64,000 nt of DNA from Croceimicrobium sp965658965 (GCA_965658965.1 CBFHVV010000005.1:1-64000); one strand, 5' to 3'; counted from the first letter of the stretch, positions 8,624 through 17,806 are shown. Numbers and translations are program-made. Notes: generated from the letters alone by a model not told the origin.

Positions 8624-9466
8624 ATGCAAGCTTCAGAAATAATTGTAAACCCAGATAATAGCATTTACCATTTAAAATTAAAAAGTGGTGAAGTTCCTAA
8701 TCAAGTAATTACCGTGGGCGATCCCGATAGGGTGGAGATGGTGGCCAAATACCTCGACCAAGTTTATTGGCGCAGACAAAACCGAGAATTCCATATAGCC
8801 TCAGGGCGCATCGGGAAGACAGATCTTATGGTTATTTCCACCGGGATTGGAACCGATAATATTGATATTGTTTTGAATGAGTTGCAACTGGCCTACGCTT
8901 GGGACTTAAGTATGCGTAAGCCCTTAAAAGACTTCCCAGCTCCCCTACAAGTTATCCGACTCGGTACTAGCGGGGCGCTAAGGCAGGAAATAGAATTAGA
9001 CAGTATTCTTATTTCCAAGGCCGCTTTAGGCTTTGATGGCTTAATGTATTATTATGAGAATTCATTCGATTTCCCCGACTTGGGACTCGCTGACTTCCCC
9101 CGACCATATCTTGCGGAAGCAGATCCACAGTTATTGGCTCGCTTTGGCGCTATTGCCGATAGTATGGGTACTACCGTTACGGCTAATGGTTTTTATGGAC
9201 CGCAAGGGCGCAGTGTTATCAGTCCTACTAAAAATAAAGGTTTTCTTAAAGACTTGGCATCTATGCAAATAAAAACCGGCCGAATAACCAACTTAGAGAT
9301 GGAAACGGCCGGAATTTATGCTTTGGGCTCTTTGCTAAATATGCAGTGCATTTCACTATCTGCAATATTGGCAAATCGCCTTTTGGGAACTTTTAGCTCT
9401 AAGCCAGAGCAAACTACTCAGGCTTTGCTAAAAGCTGCTTTGGAAGTGATTAGCGTGCCACATTAA
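8624..9466 (+). CDS. Nucleoside phosphorylase (uridine phosphorylase-like)
   Basis: A 280-residue enzyme of the PNP/UDP family that splits nucleosides with phosphate to free base and ribose-1-phosphate. Phosphate-site and fold markers are GDPDRVEMVA near the N terminus, STGIGTDNIDIVL, and IRLGTSGAL; the nucleoside-binding Glu-Met-Glu is in NLEMETAGIYALG. The family is salvage-related; uridine versus purine preference cannot be decided by eye. Its end overlaps the convergent rny gene by 17 bases, and no terminator hairpin lies there. Confidence 0.88.
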   Translation: MQASEIIVNPDNSIYHLKLKSGEVPNQVITVGDPDRVEMVAKYLDQVYWRRQNREFHIASGRIGKTDLMVISTGIGTDNIDIVLNELQLAYAWDLSMRKPLKDFPAPLQVIRLGTSGALRQEIELDSILISKAALGFDGLMYYYENSFDFPDLGLADFPRPYLAEADPQLLARFGAIADSMGTTVTANGFYGPQGRSVISPTKNKGFLKDLASMQIKTGRITNLEMETAGIYALGSLLNMQCISLSAILANRLLGTFSSKPEQTTQALLKAALEVISVPH

Positions 9467-10988
9467 CGGCACGTGTTTCACGGATAACGGTAATTTTAAC
9501 CTGACCAGGGTAGGTCATTTCGTTTTGTATTTTTTGACTAATGTCGAAGCTGATTTTTGCAGCATCTGCGTCAGTTACTTGGTCGCAGTCTACAATAACC
9601 CGTAATTCTCTTCCGGCCTGAACGGCATAAGCTTGTACCACTCCTTTTTGAGAAACCGCAAGCTGTTCTAAATCTTTCAAGCGCTGCATGTAGCTTTCGG
9701 CAATTTGGCGACGAGCGCCAGGGCGAGCCCCAGAAATACCATCACAAACTTGAATAATGGGGGAGATGAGACTGGTCATTTCAATCTCATCGTGGTGTGC
9801 CCCAATGGCATTACAAACCTCAGGCTTTTCACCATATTTCTCGGCCATTTTCATACCTAGAATGGCATGTGGTAGTTCGCTTTCTTCGGAAGGTACTTTA
9901 CCAATATCATGTAGCAAGCCTGCGCGCTTCGCAATTTTAGGATTGAGACCTAATTCTGAGGCCATAATTCCACAAAGGTTGGCTACCTCTCGGCTATGCT
10001 GCAGAAGGTTTTGTCCGTAAGAAGAACGATATTTCATTCTTCCCACCATGCGCACTAATTCGGGATGCAGACCGTGCACACCTAAATCGATGGTAGTGCG
10101 TTTGCCCACTTCAAATATTTCTTCTTCAATTTGCTTTTTAGTCTTCGCGCAAACTTCCTCAATGCGAGCTGGGTGGATGCGGCCATCGGATACAAGCTTG
10201 TGTAAAGATAAGCGTGCAATTTCTCGTCTAACCGGATCAAAACAACTAAGAATAATAGCTTCAGGTGTATCGTCCACTACAATTTCTACTCCGGTAGCCG
10301 CCTCAATGGCGCGAATATTCCTACCCTCTCTCCCGATGATACGACCTTTTACGTCGTCGTTTTCGATATTAAAAACTGAAACACTGTTTTCCACCGATTG
10401 CTCGGTAGCAACGCGCTGAATACTTTGGATTACAATTTTACGCGCTTCTTTAGCTGCGGAAAGTTGTGCCTCCTCCATGGTGGTTTGGATAAAGGCTGCG
10501 GCACTGGTACGAGCTTCTTCTTTTAAAGCTTCGAGCATTTGATTTTTAGCTTCTTCTGGACTAAGACCAGAAATAACTTCTAATTGCTCCACTTGCTTGC
10601 GGTGCATTTTTTCAAGTTCAGCACTGCGGCGATCGTTCGCCTCTAGTTTAACTGCTAATTCTTCTTTGGCTTTAAGATTTTCTTTATAATCACGCTTATT
10701 ATTTTCAGCGTGTTCTTTGGCACGTGCCTCACGCTCTTTTACGCTATTATAACGTTCCGTAAGTTTTTGATCTCTTTTGCTGATCACTTTTTCGTGTTCG
10801 GCCTTAAGCTCTAAAAACTTTTCTTTAGCTTGTAATACTTTTTCTTTTTTCAGGCCTTCGGCTTCTTTTTCAGCCTCTTCAAGAATTTTACTGCTCTTGT
10901 TTTTGAGAGCAGTTTGATTTAATGCGTAGGCTATAACAAAGCCTATCGCTAATCCTCCAATGCCAACAATAATTGTTAGTGTTTCCAT
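9450..10988 (-). CDS. rny: Ribonuclease Y
   Basis: A 512-residue membrane-anchored endoribonuclease that starts mRNA decay. The order is the family standard: one N-terminal transmembrane helix (about 5-25, IVGIGGLAIGFVIAYAL), a long charged coiled coil (about 30-200), a KH RNA-binding domain with the GREGRNIR loop (about 210-270), and an HD metal-dependent domain with LLHDIGKVPSEE and GAHHDEIEM. The length is as expected. The gene follows ZapA and the probable 6S RNA on the same strand, an arrangement I recall from other Bacteroidota. The 3' end overlaps the nucleoside phosphorylase gene tail to tail. Confidence 0.97.
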   Translation of the reverse strand: METLTIIVGIGGLAIGFVIAYALNQTALKNKSSKILEEAEKEAEGLKKEKVLQAKEKFLELKAEHEKVISKRDQKLTERYNSVKEREARAKEHAENNKRDYKENLKAKEELAVKLEANDRRSAELEKMHRKQVEQLEVISGLSPEEAKNQMLEALKEEARTSAAAFIQTTMEEAQLSAAKEARKIVIQSIQRVATEQSVENSVSVFNIENDDVKGRIIGREGRNIRAIEAATGVEIVVDDTPEAIILSCFDPVRREIARLSLHKLVSDGRIHPARIEEVCAKTKKQIEEEIFEVGKRTTIDLGVHGLHPELVRMVGRMKYRSSYGQNLLQHSREVANLCGIMASELGLNPKIAKRAGLLHDIGKVPSEESELPHAILGMKMAEKYGEKPEVCNAIGAHHDEIEMTSLISPIIQVCDGISGARPGARRQIAESYMQRLKDLEQLAVSQKGVVQAYAVQAGRELRVIVDCDQVTDADAAKISFDISQKIQNEMTYPGQVKITVIRETRAVNVAR

Positions 10989-11006
10989 TTATTAATTTTT
11001 GGTCAT

Positions 11007-11173
11007 AAAAAACCCGCACCCTTTCCGTGTTTTGTCTAAACTCCGTTCAGACAGGTTCGGAGTTTACCAGGCAATTTCGGTCTTCCTCTGCGTGGAGGCC
11101 TGACCTAGAAAACCCGAGCTAAACTCCTATTTTATTAGTGTTGAGTTTAGCAAATACAGGAATAGGATGCGGG
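11007..11173 (-). ncRNA. ssrS: Probable 6S RNA
   Basis: The 209-base gap between zapA and rny can fold, on the minus strand, into one long rod. The ends pair as CCCGCATCCT (11164-11173) with AGGGTGCGGG (11013-11022) and are followed by a T run at 11007-11012. Inside are nested CTAAACTC/GGAGTTTAG and GGAGTTTA/TAAACTCC pairs around a large bulge, capped by CCTC…GAGG. A long rod with a central bulge and a terminator-like end, about 165 bases, fits 6S RNA, which binds sigma-A RNA polymerase. The position next to zapA supports it. The call rests on reading the fold, not on a covariance-model search. Confidence 0.72.
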
Positions 11174-11197
11174 AAAATAATTAAAAAAGAACGTTCG

Positions 11198-11488
11198 CTA
11201 GTCTATAGCTTGTTTAAGTTTAACTGCCAGCTTATCCAATTGTTGTCCTACTTCTACACCGTCTACTAAATGGTCGGTATGAATTTTTTCGAGCCGCGAA
11301 GCAAGCTGCAAGGCACACATGGCCAATAAGTCTTGCTTATCTCTAACAGCATAGCCGTCTTCATATTTATGGAGAATGGCATCAATGCTTTTAGCGGCCT
11401 TCCGAATGTTTTCTTCTTCATCTCGGCGGATGGTTAGAGGATAAACTCGGTCAGCTAAATTCACTTTTATTTTAAGTAAGTCAGACAT
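11198..11488 (-). CDS. zapA: Cell division protein ZapA
   Basis: A 96-residue protein of the ZapA family, which bundles FtsZ filaments at the division ring. Support is the N-terminal beta-hairpin (LKIKVNLADRVYPLTIRRDEE), the helix with AAKSIDAIL, and the DKQDLLAMCALQLA segment that leads into a C-terminal coiled coil. The length is typical of Bacteroidota ZapA. It lies 15 bases downstream of a coiled-coil gene on the same strand and upstream of the probable 6S RNA, so a transcript through all three is likely. Confidence 0.9.
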   Translation of the reverse strand: MSDLLKIKVNLADRVYPLTIRRDEEENIRKAAKSIDAILHKYEDGYAVRDKQDLLAMCALQLASRLEKIHTDHLVDGVEVGQQLDKLAVKLKQAID

Positions 11489-11503
11489 CTAAAAAGATGG
11501 CGA

Positions 11504-11794
11504 TTATTCGTTTAACAAGGCTATGCAGCGATCTATTTCCCGCATCAGCGAGCCTAATTTTGCTTTGGCTTGGTTGGCTTCCTCTGGGCTACCAGCTAAA
11601 CCGCGTGCTAAGCGCACCCTCTGCAAATCGGCTTGCGTTTTTTGGAATAATTGAGCTTGTTCGTCTAAACTTTGCTTAAGGTGCGCCACTTGCTTTCTTA
11701 AATCTTCGTTTTCTGATTTTAACACCAAATGATCGGTAATTAGCTGGTTAGCTAAGTTTTCGATGCTATTTATTTTGGCGTCAATCTGACTCAT
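11504..11794 (-). CDS. Short coiled-coil protein upstream of zapA
   Basis: I choose the ATG at 11794 (MSQIDAKINSIENLANQL…), giving 96 residues; an ATG at 11845 adds 17 residues that are hydrophobic and unlike the rest. The protein is almost entirely heptad-like (about residues 5-60: LVLKSENEDLRKQVAHLKQSL), followed by a short C-terminal helix ending in DRCIALLNE. No named domain is recognisable. Size, coiled coil and its place directly before zapA suggest a division-ring helper of the ZapB kind, but this is inference from context only. Confidence 0.65.
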   Translation of the reverse strand: MSQIDAKINSIENLANQLITDHLVLKSENEDLRKQVAHLKQSLDEQAQLFQKTQADLQRVRLARGLAGSPEEANQAKAKLGSLMREIDRCIALLNE

Positions 11795-11845
11795 TTCACT
11801 AATTACTCCAATGGTCAAAGGTAGGCAGAGTGTTTTGTAAAACAA

Positions 11846-12339
11846 ACAACTTAGCCCAGATTAATTAGAAAGGGATTTAGACCATAATTTTAGAACTAAA
11901 TGGCTTGGGAAAATCAACACTGTTTTTTGATTTATTTCGAAAATAAAGACTGCTGGATCAAACGTAGCTATTTTTACGCAGAGAAACTGGAAGTTCTTAA
12001 TGGCAGTAAAACTTTAAAGGCTTAGGATTGCACATTCCTCACTAGTGTCGGGCTTGAGAAAATTTAATCTGCCCTTGCCAAGGGTGTATAGCTTCTATGT
12101 TTTTTACCGCGACACAGCAGTTATGCGCATCTGCGGAAGCGTAATTATTGAGCTTAGGATAACTAAGTTTAGCTTAGCAAAAACCCTGAAACCTTATCTA
12201 GCCCTGCAGCCTAGCGTTTAAGGATAGGATGGGACCGGCCCTATTAAAATTCGTTAATTCCTTGCTAAACAAGGCAGTTAGCAATTCTCTTTGGCCTACT
12301 TTTGCCAAGCATTATTATTAGAAAACCCCACTTAGGTAA
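11846..12339. other. Intergenic region without a convincing gene
   Basis: About 490 bases between divergent genes. It holds the promoter of the M23 peptidase gene near its right end, a 41-codon open frame at 11900-12025 that is too short to support alone, and a possible weak hairpin around 12215-12245. I see no tRNA, repeat or mobile element in it. Confidence 0.5.
12297..12304 (+). promoter_or_regulatory. Putative -7 element of the M23 peptidase gene
   Basis: TACTTTTG matches TAnnTTTG. The predicted start of transcription is near 12309, about 30 bases before the ATG at 12340. No good TTTG -33 box is seen at the expected spacing. Confidence 0.45.
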
Positions 12340-14055
12340 ATGCGAAACTATTTTCTTTCATTTCTTTTTATTTTCGGCTCGCTCGGACTATCGGCGCAAA
12401 CTAAGTACCCGCAGGATTATTTTGCATCACCTATTAAGGACCCCATTATTTTAGCGGGTACTTTTGGTGAGCTGCGCGGCAATCATTTTCATTCAGGTAT
12501 AGATATAAAAACACGGGGTCGTATAAATATGCCCATTCTCGCTGCCGCAGATGGCTATATTAGTCGCATTAAGGTTTCTCCTTACGGTTTTGGCAAGGCG
12601 CTATATTTACGTCACCCAAATGGCTACACTACCGTTTACGCTCACCTTCAGTCTTTTGCACCAGAGATAGAGGAATTTTTAAAAAAAGAGCAAAAGCGCA
12701 CCCGAACAAATGCGATAGATTTATTTCCAAGCGCAGGGAAGTTTAGTTTTAAGAAGGGCGAGCAGATAGCACTTTCTGGGAACACGGGCGGCAGCGGCGG
12801 TCCGCACCTTCACTTTGAGGTTCGCAATACCGCTACCGAAAAAATTATAAATCCTCTTTTGTTCGGCTTTGCGGTAAGCGATGATATCCATCCGCAGTTA
12901 AGCAATTTGCAGATTTATACATTTAGTAATGGGGAAGTACAAGCGCAGCAGGAAAGAAGCCTTTTACATCAAGGCGGCGGAAAGTACCGCCTAAGTGGCA
13001 ACGGAGTAGTGGAGGTAGAAAATGACTTTACTTTTGGAATCCACGCGATTGATAAATTGAACGGTGCCGCTAATCGCAATGGAGTTTATGAATTAAAGCT
13101 TTTTTTTAATGAAGAGCTACGCTACCATTTTTTAATGGAAACTTATGCTTTTTCGGAAACACGCTATATTAACAGTCACATAGATTTTGCCTTGAAGGAT
13201 TGTTGCGGTAGAGTTTCGCATAAACTCTATCTCGAGCCTAATAATCAACTTAGTGTATATGCACTAGGTGAAAGAGGGGTTCTCGGAAGTTTTGATAAAG
13301 ATACCTTAATCGATGTGCGTATTGTGGCGGCTGATTTTGCCGGTAATCAGAGTATTTTAGATTTTAAACTAGATTATAAATTTAGTACTCAAGCAGAGGC
13401 TGACTTAGCAGAGCTGCCTTTGGCGAAATGGGCTTTTACGGACTCTCACAGCTACGATAATCAAGGCCTTAGTTTAAAGTTTCGACCAGGCTCCTTCTAT
13501 AAGGACATATATTTTGAGCATCAAGTTTTAGACCCCTCTAAAGCCTTTCTTAGCGATATTCACCGCGTTGGCTCTACTGCTATTCCCATACAGCGGTATT
13601 ATGACTTAGGCATAAAGTTAAAATATTTAGACCCAAAGTGGGATCCTAAAAAATTGTGTATTGTGGGAGTAAAAGATAATCGCATTACGGATTATGAGGG
13701 CGGTACTTTTACCTTAGGCGTGGTGCGAACGCGTACTCGGAATTTTGGCGATTTTGCCATAGCAATCGACACCATCGCTCCTAGTATAAAGGCCCTTAAT
13801 TTCGCATCTGGCGTAAGCCTTAATGGAAAAAGCGACTTATTAATTGAGATTAAAGATGAGCTAAGCGGTATTGAGGAGTATAATGCCTGGATGGATGAAC
13901 AATGGTGGCCAATGTATTACGATGCCAAGAAGAGTAAACTGATTTTAAGTTTAGACGGTTTAAGTGAAGAAAGCGGTAAACATACTTTGCGCATTAGAGT
14001 TGAAGATGATAAAAAGAACCAAAGTGAGGAAATTTGGGAACTTATTGTTCCTTAG
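12340..14055 (+). CDS. Secreted M23-family metallopeptidase
   Basis: A 571-residue exported protein with a signal peptide cut near residue 20 (LGLSAQ). The LytM/M23 zinc peptidase domain comes early (about 35-175) with His51-x3-Asp55 (HSGID) and HxH at residues 156-158 (GPHLHFEVR), plus YAHLQ and GNTGGSGG typical of the fold. These ligands make an active cell-wall endopeptidase likely. The remaining ~390 residues have Ig-like beta composition and no named domain; the large C-terminal extension is unusual compared with short M23 enzymes and may bind the substrate or a partner. It heads a plus-strand series with a carboxypeptidase-like protein and a TonB receptor. Confidence 0.9.
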   Translation: MRNYFLSFLFIFGSLGLSAQTKYPQDYFASPIKDPIILAGTFGELRGNHFHSGIDIKTRGRINMPILAAADGYISRIKVSPYGFGKALYLRHPNGYTTVYAHLQSFAPEIEEFLKKEQKRTRTNAIDLFPSAGKFSFKKGEQIALSGNTGGSGGPHLHFEVRNTATEKIINPLLFGFAVSDDIHPQLSNLQIYTFSNGEVQAQQERSLLHQGGGKYRLSGNGVVEVENDFTFGIHAIDKLNGAANRNGVYELKLFFNEELRYHFLMETYAFSETRYINSHIDFALKDCCGRVSHKLYLEPNNQLSVYALGERGVLGSFDKDTLIDVRIVAADFAGNQSILDFKLDYKFSTQAEADLAELPLAKWAFTDSHSYDNQGLSLKFRPGSFYKDIYFEHQVLDPSKAFLSDIHRVGSTAIPIQRYYDLGIKLKYLDPKWDPKKLCIVGVKDNRITDYEGGTFTLGVVRTRTRNFGDFAIAIDTIAPSIKALNFASGVSLNGKSDLLIEIKDELSGIEEYNAWMDEQWWPMYYDAKKSKLILSLDGLSEESGKHTLRIRVEDDKKNQSEEIWELIVP

Positions 14056-14090
14056 ATGCTATTTTCGCATTTTAATCGTTAAGGTTTAGA

Positions 14091-14723
14091 ATGAAGTATC
14101 CACTAATCGTAATATCCCTCTTATTTAGCTTTTTCGCGCAGGCTCAAGAAGACATCAAACCCTTGCAGCTAAGTGGAATTGTGATGAGTGAGGATTCTAT
14201 TCCACAAGCCATTCCTTTTGCACACGTCTATAAAAAAAATGGTCTACGCGGGACCATGACTGATGCTGAAGGTTTTTTTTCATTTGCGGTTTTACCTGGA
14301 GACACTGTAGTTTTTTCAAGCATTGGCTTCGAAAAAGAATATCTGCAGATTCCAGATACACTGCAAAAAACAGCTTATCTGGCGCGGGTGGAAATGGCGC
14401 GTGATACAACCTTATTAGAGGAGGTTACTCTTTATCCATGGCCAAGTCGTGATCGGTTTAAGACGGCCTTTTTAGCCACAAATATTACTACTACAGCTAA
14501 CGATATTGCGATGCGTAATTTAGCATCACAGGCATTGATGGAACGGGCTGCGGCGATGGGGATTAGTCCAGAAGAAGCCCAAGACATGTCTATCCGCATC
14601 CAAAACCAAAACTTATACAATTTCGGTCGTTACTCTAATCAAGCAAATGGAGGCACGGCCATACTAGGAGCCTTATCCAATCCTTTGGCTTGGCATCAGC
14701 TCTTTCAATCTTTAAAGAAGTGA
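14091..14723 (+). CDS. Exported protein with carboxypeptidase regulatory-like domain
   Basis: A 210-residue protein with a signal peptide (…LFSFFAQAQ, cut near residue 19). Residues 27-105 match a CarboxypepD_reg-like beta sandwich: GIVMSEDSIPQAIPFAHV, GTMTDAEGFFSF, FSSIGFEKE. The C-terminal ~100 residues are mainly helical (MRNLASQALMERAAAMG) and have no named domain. In Bacteroidota this beta sandwich is usually the N-terminal part of TonB receptors, and here it is a separate protein just before one. The stop lies 12 bases before the chosen start of that receptor, so co-expression is very likely. Confidence 0.8.
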   Translation: MKYPLIVISLLFSFFAQAQEDIKPLQLSGIVMSEDSIPQAIPFAHVYKKNGLRGTMTDAEGFFSFAVLPGDTVVFSSIGFEKEYLQIPDTLQKTAYLARVEMARDTTLLEEVTLYPWPSRDRFKTAFLATNITTTANDIAMRNLASQALMERAAAMGISPEEAQDMSIRIQNQNLYNFGRYSNQANGGTAILGALSNPLAWHQLFQSLKK

Positions 14724-14734
14724 TTAAAAATCCC

Positions 14735-17230
14735 ATGCGCGGCAAGCTCTTCCTTCCCCTAATAATCGTTTTACTGTTTTGCTCCTTTGCTCTTAATGCC
14801 CAAAGCATTTTCGGAATAATTACTGATGACAATGGTCAGCCAGTAGATGGGGTGAAAATTACCCAAGGTGCCTTTTACACATTAAGTAATAGCGACGGCA
14901 GTTATAAGCTCGATGTACAAGCGGGTAAAAATCTACTAATCCATTTTACCAATTTCGGCTATCTACCAGATACTACCTACATTTCTATTAGCAAAGGCCA
15001 AAAAATAGAGCTTAACCGACGTATCATTTTAATGGACAATGTATTAGGTGATGTTGATATTGTTGATCGTAAAGCACGCTTTGATAATCAGGTGGATGTA
15101 GGCGTAAAATCCATAGAGGCCTTTGTAGGGCCAAACTCTGGAGTGGAGGGCATTATTAAAACTTTGCCCGGTGTGAGTAGTTATAGCGAGTTGTCTTCGC
15201 AGTACTCGGTGCGCGGTGGAAACTTCGACGAAAATTTGGTCTACGTTAACGGCATCGAGGTTTATCGACCTTTTTTAGTGCGGAATGGTCAGCAAGAAGG
15301 CATGAGTTTTATAAACTCTGCTATGGTTAGCGATGTAAAGTTTTCAGCAGGTGGCTTCGAAGCGCGTTATGGCGATAAAATGTCTTCGGTTTTAGATATC
15401 ACCTATCGTAAGCCAAAAGAATTTGCTATGACGGCAGAGGGGAGCTTTTTAGGCGGCAATTTGGTTTACGAAAATAGGCACTTAAATGACCGCCTAAGTG
15501 CGATGGTGGGGGCGCGTTACCGCACCAATCAACTGCTGGTGGGCTCCTTAGATACTGAAGCAGATTTTGTTCCGCAGTTTACCGACATTCAGGCCTACCT
15601 TACTTACGATTTGAACGATAAATGGGAATTGGATTTTTTGGGGAATTATTCCCGAAACTTATACCAAGTATTCCCTTCTACACGCACCACAGATTTTGGA
15701 ACGATCCAAGAGTCTTTACGTTTAAATGTGTTTTTCGACGGGAAAGAAGACTATGATTTTACCACTCGCTTTGCGGCAATAGGGGCAAAATACCGTCCCA
15801 GTAAAAACTTACAACTGAGGTTTCAGTCTTCAGTTTTCCAGACTACCGAGCAAGAGTACTTTGATGTGGTGGGAGCTTATCGTTTAGGTGAGCTCAATAC
15901 CAATTTAGGTAGCGATAATTTCGGTGAAATAACCTTTACTCGCAGCTTGGGCGGCTTTCAAAACTACGCACGAAATTACCTCGATGCGATTGTAGCAAAC
16001 CTTAGTCATAATGGAATATACGATAAAGGCGATGTTACTTGGAGATGGGGCGTAAAGGTGCAGATGGAAGATATTATCGATCGTTACAAAGAATGGGAGC
16101 GTATTGATTCGGCGGGTTATAATGTACCGAATAGTAGTGGTTTTGCTTACGACTCTTTGATTGTTACTTCGGTAGATGCGCAAGGAAACCCACGTGGTGG
16201 TCTTGTTTACACGTCGGTAAAGCAAGAGGATAGCCTAAAACTCTTCGAAAGCTTTGCCAGTAAGGTTAATGTAAACTCTTTTCGTTTTACCGCTTTTGCG
16301 GAGAGGTCAAAAATTTATGATTTAGAGGAAAATGGTGACCTCTTCTTTAATCTAGGGCTGCGCACGCACTATTGGACTTTCAATCAGCAAAATGTGCTAA
16401 GTCCACGCGCCAGCTTAAGCTGGAAACCCAATTGGCAAAAGCGTGATATGGTTTTTCGTTTATCCAGCGGTTTTTATTATCAGCCGCCTTTTTACCGAGA
16501 GATGCGTAATTTGGATGGTGGTTTAAATGAAGATATCCGCGCACAACAATCTATCCACTTGGTATTAGGGAACGATTATCAACTGCGCATTTGGAACCGT
16601 CCTTTTAAAATGGTAACCGAGGTGTATTATAAATATATGAATAATCTTATTCCTTACGATATGGATAATGTTCGTATCCGTTACCGGGCAGAAAATAGCG
16701 CAACAGGGTATGCAACGGGAATAGATTATCGGATTAATGGCGAGTTTGTGAAAGGTATTGATAGTTGGGCTAGTGTTTCTTTTATGACCATTCAAGAAGA
16801 TATAGAAGGAGATGGTGCTGGTTTTTTACCTCGCCCTACCGATCAACGCTTTAACTTTAAAATTTTCTTCCAAGACTACCTTCCTAACGACCCAAGCTTT
16901 AGAGTAAGCCTAACCTTGGCTTATGGTACTGGCTTACCTTTTGGCCCGCCTCAGGCTACCGCAGAAGAGAGAGTTTTTAGACTTCCTGCTTATCGCCGAG
17001 TTGATATTGGCTTTTCTAAGGTCTTAAAGAGTGCGGGAAAAGTTTACGATAACAAATACCTAGATAGTTTTGAGAGCCTCTGGATTGGCTTGGAAGTCTT
17101 CAATTTATTAGATATCACCAATACCGTAAGTTATTTATGGGTGAAGGATATTAGTACCGCTCGCGATTACGCTGTACCCAATTATTTAACCCCACGTCTT
17201 CTTAATGTTAAGATGGTGGCTAAGTTTTAA
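14735..17230 (+). CDS. TonB-dependent receptor with carboxypeptidase-like N-domain
   Basis: I choose ATG 14735 (MRGKLFLPLIIV…) because a signal peptide follows directly (LFCSFALNAQ); an ATG at 14690 would add 15 residues and overlap the previous gene. The 831-residue protein has a CarboxypepD_reg-like domain (about 25-110), a plug domain (about 125-235; IIKTLPGVSSYSELSSQYSV, RGGNFDENLVYVNGIEVYRP) and a C-terminal 22-strand-type barrel ending in LLNVKMVAKF. No SusD partner follows, so it is not a classic SusCD glycan transporter; the substrate is unknown. It lies with the M23 peptidase and the small carboxypeptidase-like protein. Confidence 0.9.
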   Translation: MRGKLFLPLIIVLLFCSFALNAQSIFGIITDDNGQPVDGVKITQGAFYTLSNSDGSYKLDVQAGKNLLIHFTNFGYLPDTTYISISKGQKIELNRRIILMDNVLGDVDIVDRKARFDNQVDVGVKSIEAFVGPNSGVEGIIKTLPGVSSYSELSSQYSVRGGNFDENLVYVNGIEVYRPFLVRNGQQEGMSFINSAMVSDVKFSAGGFEARYGDKMSSVLDITYRKPKEFAMTAEGSFLGGNLVYENRHLNDRLSAMVGARYRTNQLLVGSLDTEADFVPQFTDIQAYLTYDLNDKWELDFLGNYSRNLYQVFPSTRTTDFGTIQESLRLNVFFDGKEDYDFTTRFAAIGAKYRPSKNLQLRFQSSVFQTTEQEYFDVVGAYRLGELNTNLGSDNFGEITFTRSLGGFQNYARNYLDAIVANLSHNGIYDKGDVTWRWGVKVQMEDIIDRYKEWERIDSAGYNVPNSSGFAYDSLIVTSVDAQGNPRGGLVYTSVKQEDSLKLFESFASKVNVNSFRFTAFAERSKIYDLEENGDLFFNLGLRTHYWTFNQQNVLSPRASLSWKPNWQKRDMVFRLSSGFYYQPPFYREMRNLDGGLNEDIRAQQSIHLVLGNDYQLRIWNRPFKMVTEVYYKYMNNLIPYDMDNVRIRYRAENSATGYATGIDYRINGEFVKGIDSWASVSFMTIQEDIEGDGAGFLPRPTDQRFNFKIFFQDYLPNDPSFRVSLTLAYGTGLPFGPPQATAEERVFRLPAYRRVDIGFSKVLKSAGKVYDNKYLDSFESLWIGLEVFNLLDITNTVSYLWVKDISTARDYAVPNYLTPRLLNVKMVAKF

Positions 17231-17259
17231 TTTCTGCTTTCCATTCCCCTATAAAGGTC

Positions 17260-17267
17260 TATTTTTG
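17260..17267 (+). promoter_or_regulatory. Putative -7 element of the TPR-like/PBP1A operon
   Basis: TATTTTTG matches TAnnTTTG. Transcription would begin near 17272, which leaves about 15 bases before ATG 17287 and argues against the in-frame TTG at 17278 as start. Confidence 0.45.
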
Positions 17268-17286
17268 CAGCCCAAAATTGGAAATT

Positions 17287-17802
17287 ATGTTGAGTAAGTA
17301 TTTGCGTTTAGGTTTAACGGCTCTATTTTTCGGCTTGTCAGTTTGGCAATTTATTGAAGTGGAAATTGGCAATGGCATTATGTGGCTATTACTTTCGGGC
17401 TTAGTTATCTTTACCTATTTCCGAAATGAAAGTATCCTATTAGCATTTTGGCATCTGCGCAAGAACGATATGGAAAAAGCCCAAAAAGCTTTAAGTCGCA
17501 TTAAAGATCCAGAGAACGCTTTAATTAGAGGTCAGTTGGCCTATTACTATATGCTTTCTGGCATGATTCAGTCGCAAAACGGTATAGGCAAAGCGGAAGG
17601 ATACCTTCGTAAAGCTTTAAAAACTGGCTTAAGGATGAGTCATGATCAAGCTATGGCAAAATTGCAATTAGCGGGTATCGCCTTAGCCAAGCGCCGTAAA
17701 CGTGAGGCTCAGATTTTACTGACCGAAGTAAAGAAGCTAGACACAAAAGGTATGCTTAATGATCAGGTTAAGATGCTTAAGCAACAAATGAAGCGCATCT
17801 AA
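17287..17802 (+). CDS. Membrane protein with TPR-like cytoplasmic domain
   Basis: A 171-residue protein (start ATG 17287). Two transmembrane helices at about residues 5-22 and 28-45 are followed by a helical region with TPR-like periodicity (HLRKNDMEKAQKALSRI; YYYMLSGMIQSQNG; AEGYLRKALKTGL; AKLQLAGIALAKRRKREA) ending in a basic helix. No catalytic motif. The PBP1A gene begins four bases after its stop, so it may help place or regulate that enzyme; this is inference from operon position. Confidence 0.65.
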   Translation: MLSKYLRLGLTALFFGLSVWQFIEVEIGNGIMWLLLSGLVIFTYFRNESILLAFWHLRKNDMEKAQKALSRIKDPENALIRGQLAYYYMLSGMIQSQNGIGKAEGYLRKALKTGLRMSHDQAMAKLQLAGIALAKRRKREAQILLTEVKKLDTKGMLNDQVKMLKQQMKRI

Positions 17803-17806
17803 TTTT

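Noticed and set aside
10048..10419. Plus-strand open frame of 123 codons inside rny
   Set aside because: It is antisense to the well-conserved KH/HD coding region and shows no domain or leader.
15905..16225. Minus-strand open frame of 106 codons inside the TonB receptor gene
   Set aside because: It is opposite to a gene with intact domains, and its composition is that of a reverse-complement frame.
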